Source of the DNA: Peronospora farinosa
Taxonomy: Eukaryota; Oomycota; Peronosporomycetes; Peronosporales; Peronosporaceae
Direction of reading: 5' to 3'
Assembly: GCA_947646735.1 (NCBI GenBank)
Contig: CANTFK010000969.1
Span: forward strand, 1-18,885
Length of the DNA: 18,885 nucleotides
In this document: positions 1 through 8,367 of the stretch, one piece after another
Layout: each line of letters begins with the position of its first letter
Position numbering within the stretch: position 1 is the stretch's first letter
Notes under the pieces: model-generated
Database searches by the model: none
Told to the model about the DNA's origin: nothing
What the model saw: only the letters and a program-made list of their open reading frames with translations
Made by a program: the position numbers and the translations under genes

Positions 1-187
1 TGTTACATAAGTTGCGGCAGGCGGCTGGTACGTCGCGAGATGGTCGTAGAGCGGCACTTTGAAGGTCGATAGGGGTAGTCAGGACGCAAGGAAATGCTGG
101 AGGCCAATGGATGCGTGCATGGAACGCGTGGTAGGCTGTGTGTGCTCGTGAACAATTTGGGGAGGTAGGGTATGTTTGTGTTGTGGC

Positions 188-199
188 GCCTCGATAGCT

Positions 200-239
<40 letters not shown>

Positions 240-250
240 GGGTCGCGGCA
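188..250 (+). pseudogene. tRNA-Phe(GAA) pseudogene, D arm deleted
   Basis: This is the first tRNA-Phe locus of the array, 63 nt instead of 73. Compared with the other copies, ten bases (cagttgggag) are missing between the D stem 5' strand and position 26, so neither the D loop nor a complete A box remains. The anticodon arm with GAA, the T arm (ggttcgatccc B box) and the acceptor 3' strand are intact. A T4 terminator follows one base after the 3' end. Without a D arm it should not give a normal cytosolic tRNA. Confidence 0.85.
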
Positions 251-770
251 CTTTTGCACGCGTTTCTGGCCGCCTCGTTGCTTTCTTTGCCTTGTTTTCC
301 ACGTTTTCCCACGTTTTCCCACATCTATCGTGCTTACATAGCAGCATATCACACCAAGATCGCGCCGTGTGGACTTGTCACTAGCGGCGCGTACCTAGTG
401 TGCATAAATCTATTTGTCGGACAGACACGGGGGCGTGAACTTTGGTCAGGCGTGTGTACGATCTTCACTGCTCGCATCGGAGTAGTCACGGAACGGTATG
501 GCTGGTGCTGGCTGATGATGGATGAAGCGTAGACTGCCACAGTTCGATTCGGCGCATTTGTACAAGCGTCGGAACGGCACAATTGTTACATAAGTTGCGG
601 CAGGCGGCTGGTACGTCGCGAGATGGTCGTAGAGCGGCACTTTGAAGGTCGATAGGGGTAGTCAGGACGCAAGGAAATGCTGGAGGCCAATGGATGCGTG
701 CATGGAACGCGTGGTAGGCTGTGTGTGCTCGTGAAGAATTTGGGGAGGTAGGGTATGTTTGTGTTGTGGC

Positions 771-781
771 GCCTCGATAGA

Positions 782-832
<51 letters not shown>

Positions 833-843
833 GGGTCGCGGCA
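771..843 (+). tRNA. tRNA-Phe(GAA), variant with D-stem mutation
   Basis: Full-length 73 nt tRNA-Phe. The anticodon loop CTGAAGA gives anticodon GAA, and the T loop TTCGATC lies in a CCTGG/CCGGG stem. The discriminator base is A, and CCA is not encoded. Unlike the other copies it reads TAGATCAG rather than TAGCTCAG at the D stem. This turns the C11-G24 pair into A-G and changes a conserved A-box base. The acceptor stem has a T4-C69 mismatch shared by the whole array. It may be poorly transcribed or a decaying copy. Confidence 0.8.
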
Positions 844-844
844 C

Positions 845-848
845 TTTT
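845..848 (+). terminator. Pol III T4 terminator of tRNA-Phe copy 2
   Basis: Four T residues start two bases after the tRNA 3' end, the minimal Pol III termination signal. The same gca-c-tttt-gcacg context follows every copy in the array. Confidence 0.7.
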
Positions 849-1362
849 GCACGCGTTTCTGGCCGCCTCGTTGCTTTCTTTGCCTTTTTTCCACGTTTTT
901 CCACGTTTTCCCACATCTATCGTGCTTACATAGCAGTATATCACACCAAGATCGCGCCGTGTGGACTTGTCACTAGCGGCGCGTACCTAGTGTGCATAAA
1001 TCTATTTGTCGGACAGACACGGGGGCGTGAACTTTGGTCAGGCGTGTGTACGATCTTCACTGCTCGCATCGGAGTAGTCACGGAACGGTATGGCTGGTGC
1101 TGGCTGATGATGGATGAAGCGTAGACTGCCACAGTTCGATTCGGCGCATTTGTACAAGCGTCGGAACGGCACAATTGTTACATAAGTTGCGGCAGGCGGC
1201 TGGTACGTCGCGAGATGGTCGTAGAGCGGCACTTTGAAGGTCGATAGGGGTAGTCAGGACGCAAGGAGATGCTGGAGGCCAATGGATGCGTGCATGGAAC
1301 GCGTGGTAGGCTGTGTGTGCTCGTGAAGAATTTGGGGAGGTAGGGTATGTTTGTGTTGTGGC

Positions 1363-1366
1363 GCCT

Positions 1367-1424
<58 letters not shown>

Positions 1425-1435
1425 GGGTCGCGGCA
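1363..1435 (+). tRNA. tRNA-Phe(GAA), copy 3
   Basis: 73 nt with a complete cloverleaf. The parts are acceptor GCCTCGA/TCGCGGC, D stem GCTC/GAGC with an AGTTGGGA loop, anticodon stem TCAGA/TCTGA around CTGAAGA (GAA, Phe), and T stem CCTGG/CCGGG with loop TTCGATC. The A box (TAGCTCAGTTGG) and B box (GGTTCGATCCC) are both present. The one flaw is a T4-C69 acceptor mismatch found in every copy. It carries A7, which pairs with T66, whereas the later copies have G7 and a G-T wobble. A T4 terminator lies at 1437-1440. Confidence 0.93.
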
Positions 1436-1436
1436 C

Positions 1437-1440
1437 TTTT
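1437..1440 (+). terminator. Pol III T4 terminator of tRNA-Phe copy 3
   Basis: A TTTT run one base after the tRNA 3' end, in the same position as in the sister copies. Confidence 0.7.
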
Positions 1441-1951
1441 GCACGCGTTTCTGGCCGCCTCGTTGCTTTCTTTGCCTTTTTTCCACGTTTTTCCACGTTT
1501 TCCCACATCTATCGTGCTTACATAGCAGCATATCACACCAAGATCGCGCCGTGTGGACTTGTCACTAGCGGCGCGTACCTAGTGTGCATAAATCTATTTG
1601 TCGGACAGACACGGGGGCGTGAACTTTGGTCAGGCGTGTGTACGATCTTCACTGCTCGCATCGGAGTAGTCACGGAACGGTATGGCTGGTGCTGGCTGAT
1701 GATGGATGAAGCGTAGACTGCCACAGTTCGATTCGGCGCATTTGTACAAGCGTCGGAACGGCACAATTGTTACATAAGTTGCGGCAGGCGGCTGGTACGT
1801 CGCGAGATGGTCGTAGAGCGGCACTTTGAAGGTCGATAGGGGTAGTCAGGACGCAAGGAAATGCTGGAGGCCAATGGATGCGTGCATGGAACGCGTGGTA
1901 GGCTGTGTGTGCTCGTGAAGAATTTGGGGAGGTAGGGTATGTTTGTATTGT

Positions 1952-1971
1952 GGCGCCTCGGTAGCTCAGTT
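1952..1971 (+). repeat. Target-site duplication, left copy
   Basis: The 20 bp ggcgcctcggtagctcagtt is repeated exactly at 2244-2263 and brackets the SINE-like insertion. Direct repeats of this length are typical of LINE-mediated retroposition by target-primed reverse transcription. Confidence 0.9.
1955..1971 (+). pseudogene. tRNA-Phe 5' fragment split by SINE insertion
   Basis: The first 17 nt of a tRNA-Phe (gcctcggtagctcagtt) stop abruptly where a 272 bp insertion begins. The same bases recur at 2247-2263 as part of a 20 bp target-site duplication and continue there into an intact tRNA. This fragment is therefore the upstream half of the duplication and cannot make a tRNA, although it still holds an A-box-like core. 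Confidence 0.9.
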
Positions 1972-2243
1972 TTAAGTTAGTTGTATATTACCTTTTACAC
2001 AACCTATACCTTCTCGGCTATGGCTAAGATATTACACAGCTCGCTAAGGCTGAATTTTTTTTCTATTCTTTTTCCTCTATTATTAGTATTATACCGTTAC
2101 GGTTATTGGGGTCGGTTATTATTTAGCATGGAGCCGACCGCTCTCCATGTGTGGTTCGATTACGAAGATGTCCGGTGTGGGGCTCGAACCCGCAATCCAC
2201 ACCGTGAGGACCAGAAGCTTAATCCACTACCCCACGCCACCGG
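1972..2243 (-). mobile_element. tRNA-derived SINE (272 bp) inserted in a tRNA-Phe gene
   Basis: This non-unit sequence interrupts the array and is flanked by an exact 20 bp target-site duplication. Read on the minus strand it starts at 2243 with a tRNA-like head of about 73 nt (2243 to about 2170). The head contains an A-box-like GTGGGGTAGTGG and a perfect B box GGTTCGAGCCC, followed by an AT-rich body of about 200 nt. The minus strand has no TTTT run inside the element (no AAAA on the plus strand), as expected for a Pol III-transcribed SINE. The head does not fold into a convincing cloverleaf with one clear anticodon, so it is a tRNA relic and not a working tRNA. tRNA-derived SINEs are known in Phytophthora; which family this is cannot be told here. 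The element ends in ..CTAACTTAA without a long poly(A) tail. Confidence 0.82.
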
Positions 2244-2253
2244 GGCGCCTCGG

Positions 2254-2263
<10 letters not shown>
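2244..2263 (+). repeat. Target-site duplication, right copy
   Basis: Exact second copy of the 20 bp at 1952-1971. It supplies the 5' end of the intact tRNA-Phe at 2247-2319. Confidence 0.9.
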
Positions 2264-2308
<45 letters not shown>

Positions 2309-2319
2309 GGGTCGCGGCA
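2247..2319 (+). tRNA. tRNA-Phe(GAA), copy rebuilt by the SINE duplication
   Basis: 73 nt, intact D, anticodon (GAA) and T arms, complete A and B boxes, T4 terminator at 2321-2324. It has G7, giving a G7-T66 wobble, plus the array-wide T4-C69 mismatch. Its 5' flank is different from the other copies: only three bases of native flank (ggc, 2244-2246) remain before SINE sequence. Internal promoter elements should still allow transcription, but any upstream influence from the array spacer is lost. Confidence 0.92.
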
Positions 2320-2320
2320 C

Positions 2321-2324
2321 TTTT
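2321..2324 (+). terminator. Pol III T4 terminator of tRNA-Phe copy 5
   Basis: TTTT run one base after the tRNA 3' end. Confidence 0.7.
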
Positions 2325-2841
2325 GCACGCGTTTCTGGCCGCCTCGTTGCTTTCTTTGCCTTGTTTTTCCACGTTTTTCCACGTTTTTCCACATCTATCG
2401 TGCTTACATAGCAGCATATCACACCAAGATCGCGCCGGTGTGGACTTGTCACTAGCGGCGCGTACCTAGTGTGCATAAATCTATTTGTCGGACAGACACG
2501 GGGGCGTGAACTTTGGTCAGGCGTGTGTACGATCTTCACTGCTCGCATCGGAGTAGTCACGGAACGGTATGGCTGGTGCTGGCTGATGATGGATGAAGCG
2601 TAGACTGCCACAGTTCGATTCGGCGCATTTGTACAAGCGTCGGAACGGCACAATTGTTACATAAGTTGCGGCAGGCGGCTGGTACGTCGCGAGATGGTCG
2701 TAGAGCGGCACTTTGAAGGTCGATAGGGGTAGTCAGGACGCAAGGAAATGCTGGAGGCCAATGGATGCGTGCATGGAACGCGTGGTAGGCTGTGTGTGCT
2801 CGTGAAGAATTTGGGGAGGTAGGGTATGTTTGTGTTGTGGC

Positions 2842-2848
2842 GCCTCGG

Positions 2849-2903
<55 letters not shown>

Positions 2904-2914
2904 GGGTCGCGGCA
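2842..2914 (+). tRNA. tRNA-Phe(GAA), copy 6
   Basis: 73 nt and identical to the copy at 2247-2319, including G7 and the T4-C69 acceptor mismatch. D stem GCTC/GAGC, anticodon stem TCAGA/TCTGA, and both Pol III boxes are intact. It has the normal array 5' flank (gtttgtgttgtg). A T4 terminator follows at 2916-2919. It is the last tRNA locus before the array breaks off at 3333. Confidence 0.93.
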
Positions 2915-2915
2915 C

Positions 2916-2919
2916 TTTT
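2916..2919 (+). terminator. Pol III T4 terminator of tRNA-Phe copy 6
   Basis: TTTT run one base after the tRNA 3' end. Confidence 0.7.
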
Positions 2920-3372
2920 GCACGCGTTTCTGGCCGCCTCGTTGCTTTCTTTGCCTTTTTTCCACGTTTTTCCACGTTTTTCCACATCTATCGTGCTTAC
3001 ATAGCAGCATATCACACCAAGATCGCGCCGGTGTGGACTTGTCACTAGCGGCGCGTACCTAGTGTGCATAAATCTATTTGTCGGACAGACACGGGGGCGT
3101 GAACTTTGGTCAGGCGTGTGTACGATCTTCACTGCTCGCATCGGAGTAGTCACGGAACGGTATGGCTGGTGCTGGCTGATGATGGATGAAGCGTAGACTG
3201 CCACAGTTCGATTCGGCGCATTTGTACAAGCGTCGGAACGGCACAATTGTTACATAAGTTGCGGCAGGCGGCTGGTACGTCGCGAGATGGTCGTAGAGCG
3301 GCACTTTGAAGGTCGATAGGGGTAGTCAGGACGGCGGCCTCTGCATCCACGTCCGGAGTATACCAGGTGCTC

Positions 3373-5559
3373 ATGGAGGACGACCACGATTTGGAAAGTA
3401 AAGCTAACCCAGAGAGTAATAGCGAGACTCAGCTTGGGCAAGAAACCGTGGTCAATTTAACAAAGAACTCTCAGGACGGGCATGGGCCCACTGGGAAATT
3501 GCCTCTCACATCTGAGGAAAAGCACCGACAATCGGCAGGGACATTGCGCGGTCCAGCACCGATAGCAACGGATCTAGTTATCCTCACGCATAAACGGAAA
3601 GAGAACGGCATTTTACAAGCTAGTCACTGGAACGGAGTCCATGAAACTTCCGGCGCTACCATTGGGCGCTAGATCAACATCTTCACCAGTTACATTGGCA
3701 GAGGTGGAACTCCAACTAGGAGTCCGATCGGTCGCCACGCCTGCGACCGGAAACTGTATGGCCATGGCACTGGCGCAGGCGACAGCAGAAGCAACTTTGG
3801 ATGGGCCAGACAAAACCCTTGAGTTACTTACTACCAGCCTAAAGCGAGGCATAAAATATACAGGGCTTATTGATCTCGAAGGGCAACTTGCACATGACCA
3901 TAGATTACATGTGCTCGCGAATGTCAAGAGAGGATGGCCCTCCATGACCTGGCAAGAGTCAGCCACTCAAATGCGGTGGTACCTTGAGGATTTTGCAAGC
4001 AGCTCCTCCGACAGAACAGTCGAAGTTAGTGAGGACACGTGGGGAGGAAGTGATACGGTCGGCATGGCAGCCAATTTTGTGCAGAAAAAATCTATGTTCT
4101 ACAGCAGTCAGAGGGCTCAAAACCGGGATGGCGGTGCAAGAAGTTTATTCCGACTACGGTCACACGAAATCGGCGAGTTATTGAGACAGCTGCGGAATAT
4201 GCACTGTCAATGATGAATTTGATTGACGAAGTGGTGGTAGACAAGATCGAGAATCCCGGACAACTACCACTTCTGCTGCATTTCTGGGGCCGCCATTACT
4301 CGGCGCTTCTCCATACTGGTAGGACCAGTCAGCTTCCGGACTTTGAAGAGGAGGTGGACAGAAAGGTGACTCAAGTAACGATTCTGGCGAATGGAAAGGC
4401 CACTGAATTGTCGGTGACACCCGACACCACAACTTTACAGCAACTCGTGACGTGGACGGCTCCGGTGGACGATGTTATGGATGGACAATGGGACCCAGAA
4501 ACTTGGACTGGTGCTCCAGACGAGGTTTGGGCAGCGTTAAAAGCTTATACGGTGCATCCTGATATTCAACACGATCTCCACGTGCTTTTTACGGTTGACG
4601 AGCCGCTACAATATCGCGATCTAGTAACACTGATTGTCACGTCAGTGAAGACCCTGACCATGACAAAGCAACAACAGGTTGCAGCAATATTACGTGGATA
4701 GGAAGACGAGAAGGTCGAATTATCTTTTATTCAAAACCAGCAAGTTACGCATGACAAATTAAAATTTTGGCAATCCCAGCTCCACTCGGCTAGCAGAATT
4801 GGGCAAATTCTCGATCGCCACAGTGGCCCTTCGTCCCAACAAATTTCAGGGTTACGCGCGGATGACATAGGCTCTGCTGGAACGCAGCACCTTCGTCGAA
4901 GTTTGGAGGTAGATTGTCGCGCTTTAGTGTGTCGCCACCCTACAGCTAAACAAAACTTAGCTTTGATGGGCGGTCAAACGGTCTTACCGGCACTACCAAC
5001 TACGCCTCCAGCCGGGATACGATCAATATCCGATGTAGCCCGAAAATGCAGCCATAATTCTTCCCCAGATGAACGGGTGTCGACCGAGGGTGTCGTGAGG
5101 AGCAAGCACACTGAGGCTATTATCAAGAAAGGTCGGAACGACACCACCTCGACGTCGATCACAAAGGATGAGGACTATGAGCGCATTGATCGGGATGATT
5201 GGGCGGCAACGTGGGAGGAATTAGCTCAGGAGTGGCCGTATCCCGGCAACATCCCTTTCTACACCGCTAGGAGCTCTACGACAGAGTGGCAGAGAGTAGC
5301 CAGGCACGCATCGGACCTACTACTATGGAATGTTAAGAATATTATCTTTCCAGGAAAACTACTGCAGATTTTGGATGTTTCAGTCATCGAAAAATGGATG
5401 ACTGACAGACGACGTGCTTGTTTAAAGGATGGGCTCAGGAAGTATCGTGAGCAGCCCATGGATCGCCCCACGCAACGATGGATTGATAGATGGATCGCCC
5501 CACGCAACGATGAATTGATCGATGGATCGCCAACTTACAGCACCGCAGCGATCAAATAA
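3373..5559 (+). pseudogene. LINE ORF1 with OTU-like cysteine protease domain, broken
   Basis: The ATG at 3373 opens a polar N-terminus that runs to 3672. Coding then moves to another frame (from about 3600-3640) and back to the first frame between about 4010 and 4210. An in-frame TAG at 4699-4701 splits the rest, after which the frame is open to 5559. The motif TGNCMAMALAQA puts a putative nucleophile Cys at codon 3755-3757. FWGRHYSALLHT puts a putative catalytic His at 4294-4296. This Cys...His arrangement matches OTU-family deubiquitinase-like proteases, which are known from some non-LTR retrotransposons. The rest of the protein is unrecognised; the last part includes an acidic, Trp-rich stretch (about 5170-5300). 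The C-terminus is altered by a 32 bp tandem duplication. The intact protein would be about 720 residues. The OTU call is by motif only. Confidence 0.65.
5458..5531 (+). repeat. 32 bp tandem repeat in LINE ORF1 3' end
   Basis: Copies of a unit starting atggatcgccccacgcaacg begin at 5458, 5490 and 5522. The first two are full length and differ at two positions; the third is partial. Because 32 is not a multiple of three, each copy shifts the reading frame, so codons after about 5490 are probably not ancestral. Confidence 0.85.
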
Positions 5560-5914
5560 AACTTACGCCGTTAGTTGACAACGCTGATGACGTGCACACA
5601 ATTACGCGGGGGACGACGTTCTTAAATTTTGTAATTTACAGCGTCGAACTCGGCTCAGTCAACATCTAGTGTGTGTACTGTTGTACGACACCGAAATTGC
5701 GGCTCTCGTCGAAGGCACACCGACGGCTAAACGAACGTCAGACAAACTCCGGTCCCATTTTAAACTTATAATTCAGAATGGGCGTTACAAGGAACGTATT
5801 ACAGCCCGTCGAAATCGGCTAATTGGGCTGTAATCGAGCGATTTTTTTGCTCCAGACTGGTCCACAAGGTAGAATCCAGGTTAGTTCAGTACTAAGGGCT
5901 CTCTACGGGTACCA
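5560..5914 (+). other. Decayed coding sequence between LINE ORF1 and ORF2
   Basis: No intact gene. Short open stretches occur in changing frames: 5575-5670 ends at a TAG, and about 5665-5830 ends at a TAA. The second encodes a basic peptide rich in Arg and Lys (RYKERITARRNRL). These could be the degraded C-terminus of ORF1 or the ORF1-ORF2 linker. No motif is recognised. Confidence 0.4.
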
Positions 5915-6764
5915 TTGAAGACGTCTTATTTCAAATCTGCAATTGAAATTGCCGATGCCTTCGGACGTCAAGAGATACTGAGCAAATTTAATTCATTAAG
6001 ACGCCCATCTCTTCCATCAGCGGATCGTCGACTACTCACCCAAAATGTTCTTGGTTTTACGAAAGCCACCCAAAACCTCTGGATGGAAGCTTGGCGCCAC
6101 ACTCCGATCAAGCGACGACCTCTCGCATGGTGTATTCAGGAAACTCACGTGAAGACTGCGGATGAAAGTTTCTGAATTGCAACTAGAGTGGCAACGTTTA
6201 TGGGGTAAACATCTAGACATCAATCAGGCCCCTATGTCTTACTGGAGCATAGGCTTATCCAGGGCTGCGGGGGTTGCTTTTTTACTGACGCCTCGAGCAG
6301 CGGCTAATTCCGCGGGGTGGAACGAACATCGATGAAATTCACGAGCCATTGGGGTGACAGTACATGATATGGTCATCTTCAATGTATACGCACCTAACAA
6401 TAGGGCTGAGCGTGAAGGTTTTTTTACGGGCCTACAGGAATAGAATATGCCATCCGACACTACTGTCCTGGTAGGGGATTTTAATAGTGTCCAAAGTCCC
6501 CAATTAGATAGATTGGGCCAAAGGTCAGCCAGCAGGCCAGAAAGTCCAGCACTGGGGCGACTGCTAGAGGAGACGGGACTCAGTGATGCTCAGCTATTAA
6601 GGGAACATGACGAGGACGACGCGGCTGTAGATACGACGAATCATTATACGTATTGGAACAACGAGAAGGCCAGCAGGATCGACCGGTTTTACGTGCCCCA
6701 GGACTGGGCGCCGCAAGTAATTTGGGTATCCTCGACGCCACCTCCCCTATATTCTGACCATTAA
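5915..6764 (+). pseudogene. APE-like endonuclease domain of LINE ORF2
   Basis: The expected exonuclease-endonuclease-phosphatase motifs appear in order. TQNVLGF is near 6041-6061 (Asn motif) and CIQETHV has its catalytic Glu at 6140-6142. IFNVYAPNN lies near 6370-6400 in another frame. LVGDFNSV has Asp at 6477-6479, followed by a YWNN...RIDRFYVP segment (about 6650-6700) and the terminal SDH at 6753-6761. A TGA ends the first frame at 6173-6175, and the block between about 6176 and 6446 is split between frames. The residues for cleavage are all still visible, so this was an active family before decay. Confidence 0.88.
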
Positions 6765-7405
6765 CAAGTCGAGCTACATCTGCGCGTCGCTCCATCAGAT
6801 TGGAAACCATCCCAGCGGTTTCAACCAACGTATCCTATTCAAACTCGCCAGCCGGACCGCGTCTTGGACAATTTGTTGAACGAAATGGACACTATGGGGG
6901 TTGGACACACTTCAACAGTGCAGTCTTGGGATGCTGATATTATTGAGTGCATCAACTGTATCCGAGCGGTAACTCGACGAGAAAAACAGAGGCGGAGGAG
7001 GTCCATCGGCAAAATTCGCCAACGCAACCGACGGCAATTTCTTATGCGTCGTCAGTGGATTTCTGCTAACATGGAAGAAATGCGAGAGCAGCACCTATTT
7101 CGGATGGGCGAACATTTAGAGCGGTCGGCGGAGCGTTTAAGATGGTCTTACAAGCGAGTCGCCAATTGGGAAAGCAATCAGCGAGTACCTTCTTTGCGAG
7201 CGCGACATGGGGTGGCTTTTAAGAGACACATGTCCATTGCGGATCAGTTTGCATCTGAATGGGCACCAGTGCTCAGCTCCAGCCCCCGAACCACAGCTGT
7301 GACCGAATTACTAGCTGCTCTTAAGTCGTTTGCGATGATTCCGAAGGAGCAGCTCCTGACTGATATCGACAACAACCGACTCTTACGTCCAATTACGAAG
7401 CAGAG

Positions 7406-8340
7406 GTGCTCTCAGCCGTTCATGGGCTCAGTAGACACAAAGCGGCCGGCCCAGATGGTTTAAACAACAATTTTTACAAGGATACATCAGCGCTGCTGGT
7501 GCCAGCTCTGGTCAAAGTCGGCAATCAAATCCTTAATGGGGCCAAGCTTGCCTCCCTCATTTCTAGCAGCGCTAATTATCCCGCTGCGTAAAAAAGGAGA
7601 CTCGGACGACGCAATGGATTATAGACCGATATCGTTACTACAAACCAGCTACAAGGTGTTTGCCAAGGTACTGGCTACGCGATTACAGTCTATTTTACCT
7701 CACGTTATTAGTGATTCCCAACAAGGCTTCGTTCATGGGCGTAAAATGACCAAAACTGTTATGATGATGATGGCTCTCCTGTCGACTGCAAAAGAGCAAG
7801 AGGAGGTGCCAGCAGCAACTAGCCGCTGTATATTGCTGCTGGATTTTCGGAAGGCTTACGATACCGTGGACCGAGAATTTATGTACGAGACTCTACTCCA
7901 GTTTGGGTTTGACGTGCGTTTTATTGACTTAGTCCGACGAATTCACACCGGCACGACAGCCAATTTCGTCGTAAACGGTTGTCATTCCACACCTCTTCCA
8001 GTCCGGTCAGGAATCCGGTAAGGGTGCCCGCTAGCACCTCTGTTGTTCTTGCTAGTCGTTGAGGTCTTGGGAATTGCACTGCAGCAGGACCCCAATCTTC
8101 ACGGGCTACAAGCGCCTGGGCAGTCTGGTCAGACCCATCTCTATTCGGCATTTGTGGATGACACCACTCTATTTCTGGAAAAAAGGATCAAATACCTAGG
8201 TTGTACGAGCATTTGGCGCTCTTTCCGGCCTCCATGTTCAGCCGTCGAAGAGTCAGCTAATCTTTTTATAACGGTCTGTCAAGCTCGAGCAATACGAGGG
8301 CATCGATGTCGTCCCCACGGGCGAAACAACTCGGTACCTT
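7406..8340 (+). pseudogene. Reverse transcriptase domain of LINE ORF2
   Basis: RT motifs in order are AAGPDGLNNNFYKD (7440-7480), DYRPISLL near 7617-7640, SQQGFVHGR near 7717-7743, and LDFRKAYDTVD with the first catalytic Asp at 7842-7844. RSGIR then meets a TAA (8019-8021) where the family has Gln before GCPLAP. FVDD at 8151-8162 provides the other two catalytic Asp residues. After a frame change, FGALSGLHVQPSKSQLIF (8212-8265) and RYLGYEIG (about 8329-8352) give the thumb-proximal motifs. CAA to TAA in the RQGCP motif is a single C-to-T change. Flanking 6864-7463 is a basic linker region between APE and RT. Confidence 0.92.
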
Positions 8341-8367
8341 GGCTATGAGATTGGAACCGGGGAATTA

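Larger units (their letters stand above)
1..3333 (+). repeat. Tandem array of ~592 bp tRNA-Phe repeat units
   Basis: Head-to-tail units begin with the same sequence (tgttacataagttgcggc) at 1, 584, 1176, 1768, 2655 and 3248. This gives unit lengths of 583, 592, 592, 887 and 593 bp, plus an 86 bp partial unit. The 887 bp unit equals a normal unit plus a 292 bp insertion and its duplication; the 583 bp unit carries a 10 nt tRNA deletion. Gene and spacer are nearly identical between units, with only scattered substitutions and single-base indels. The last two complete units share an extra G (gccggtgtgg), which marks them as a subfamily. Each spacer holds a short imperfect run of about three 11 bp repeats built on ACGTTTTTCC, for example 885-914. 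Open frames of up to 229 codons in this array recur with the unit and are not genes. The array extends left of the window and ends at 3333. Confidence 0.95.

Noticed and set aside
2170..2243. Possible functional minus-strand tRNA in the SINE head
   Set aside because: The B box is perfect, but the acceptor, D and anticodon stems do not pair into one consistent cloverleaf, and no anticodon is clear.
1981..2256. 91-codon plus-strand frame across the SINE
   Set aside because: It covers the SINE antisense strand and runs into the tRNA. It is not protein-like.
486..3246. Recurring open frames of 64-229 codons in the first 3.3 kb, on both strands
   Set aside because: They repeat with the tRNA unit, run through tRNA genes, and show no domain. 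They are a by-product of a GC-balanced noncoding repeat.
1..3333. CRISPR-like or satellite array
   Set aside because: The repeats are ~592 bp units with tRNA genes and near-identical spacers, not short repeats with unique spacers.
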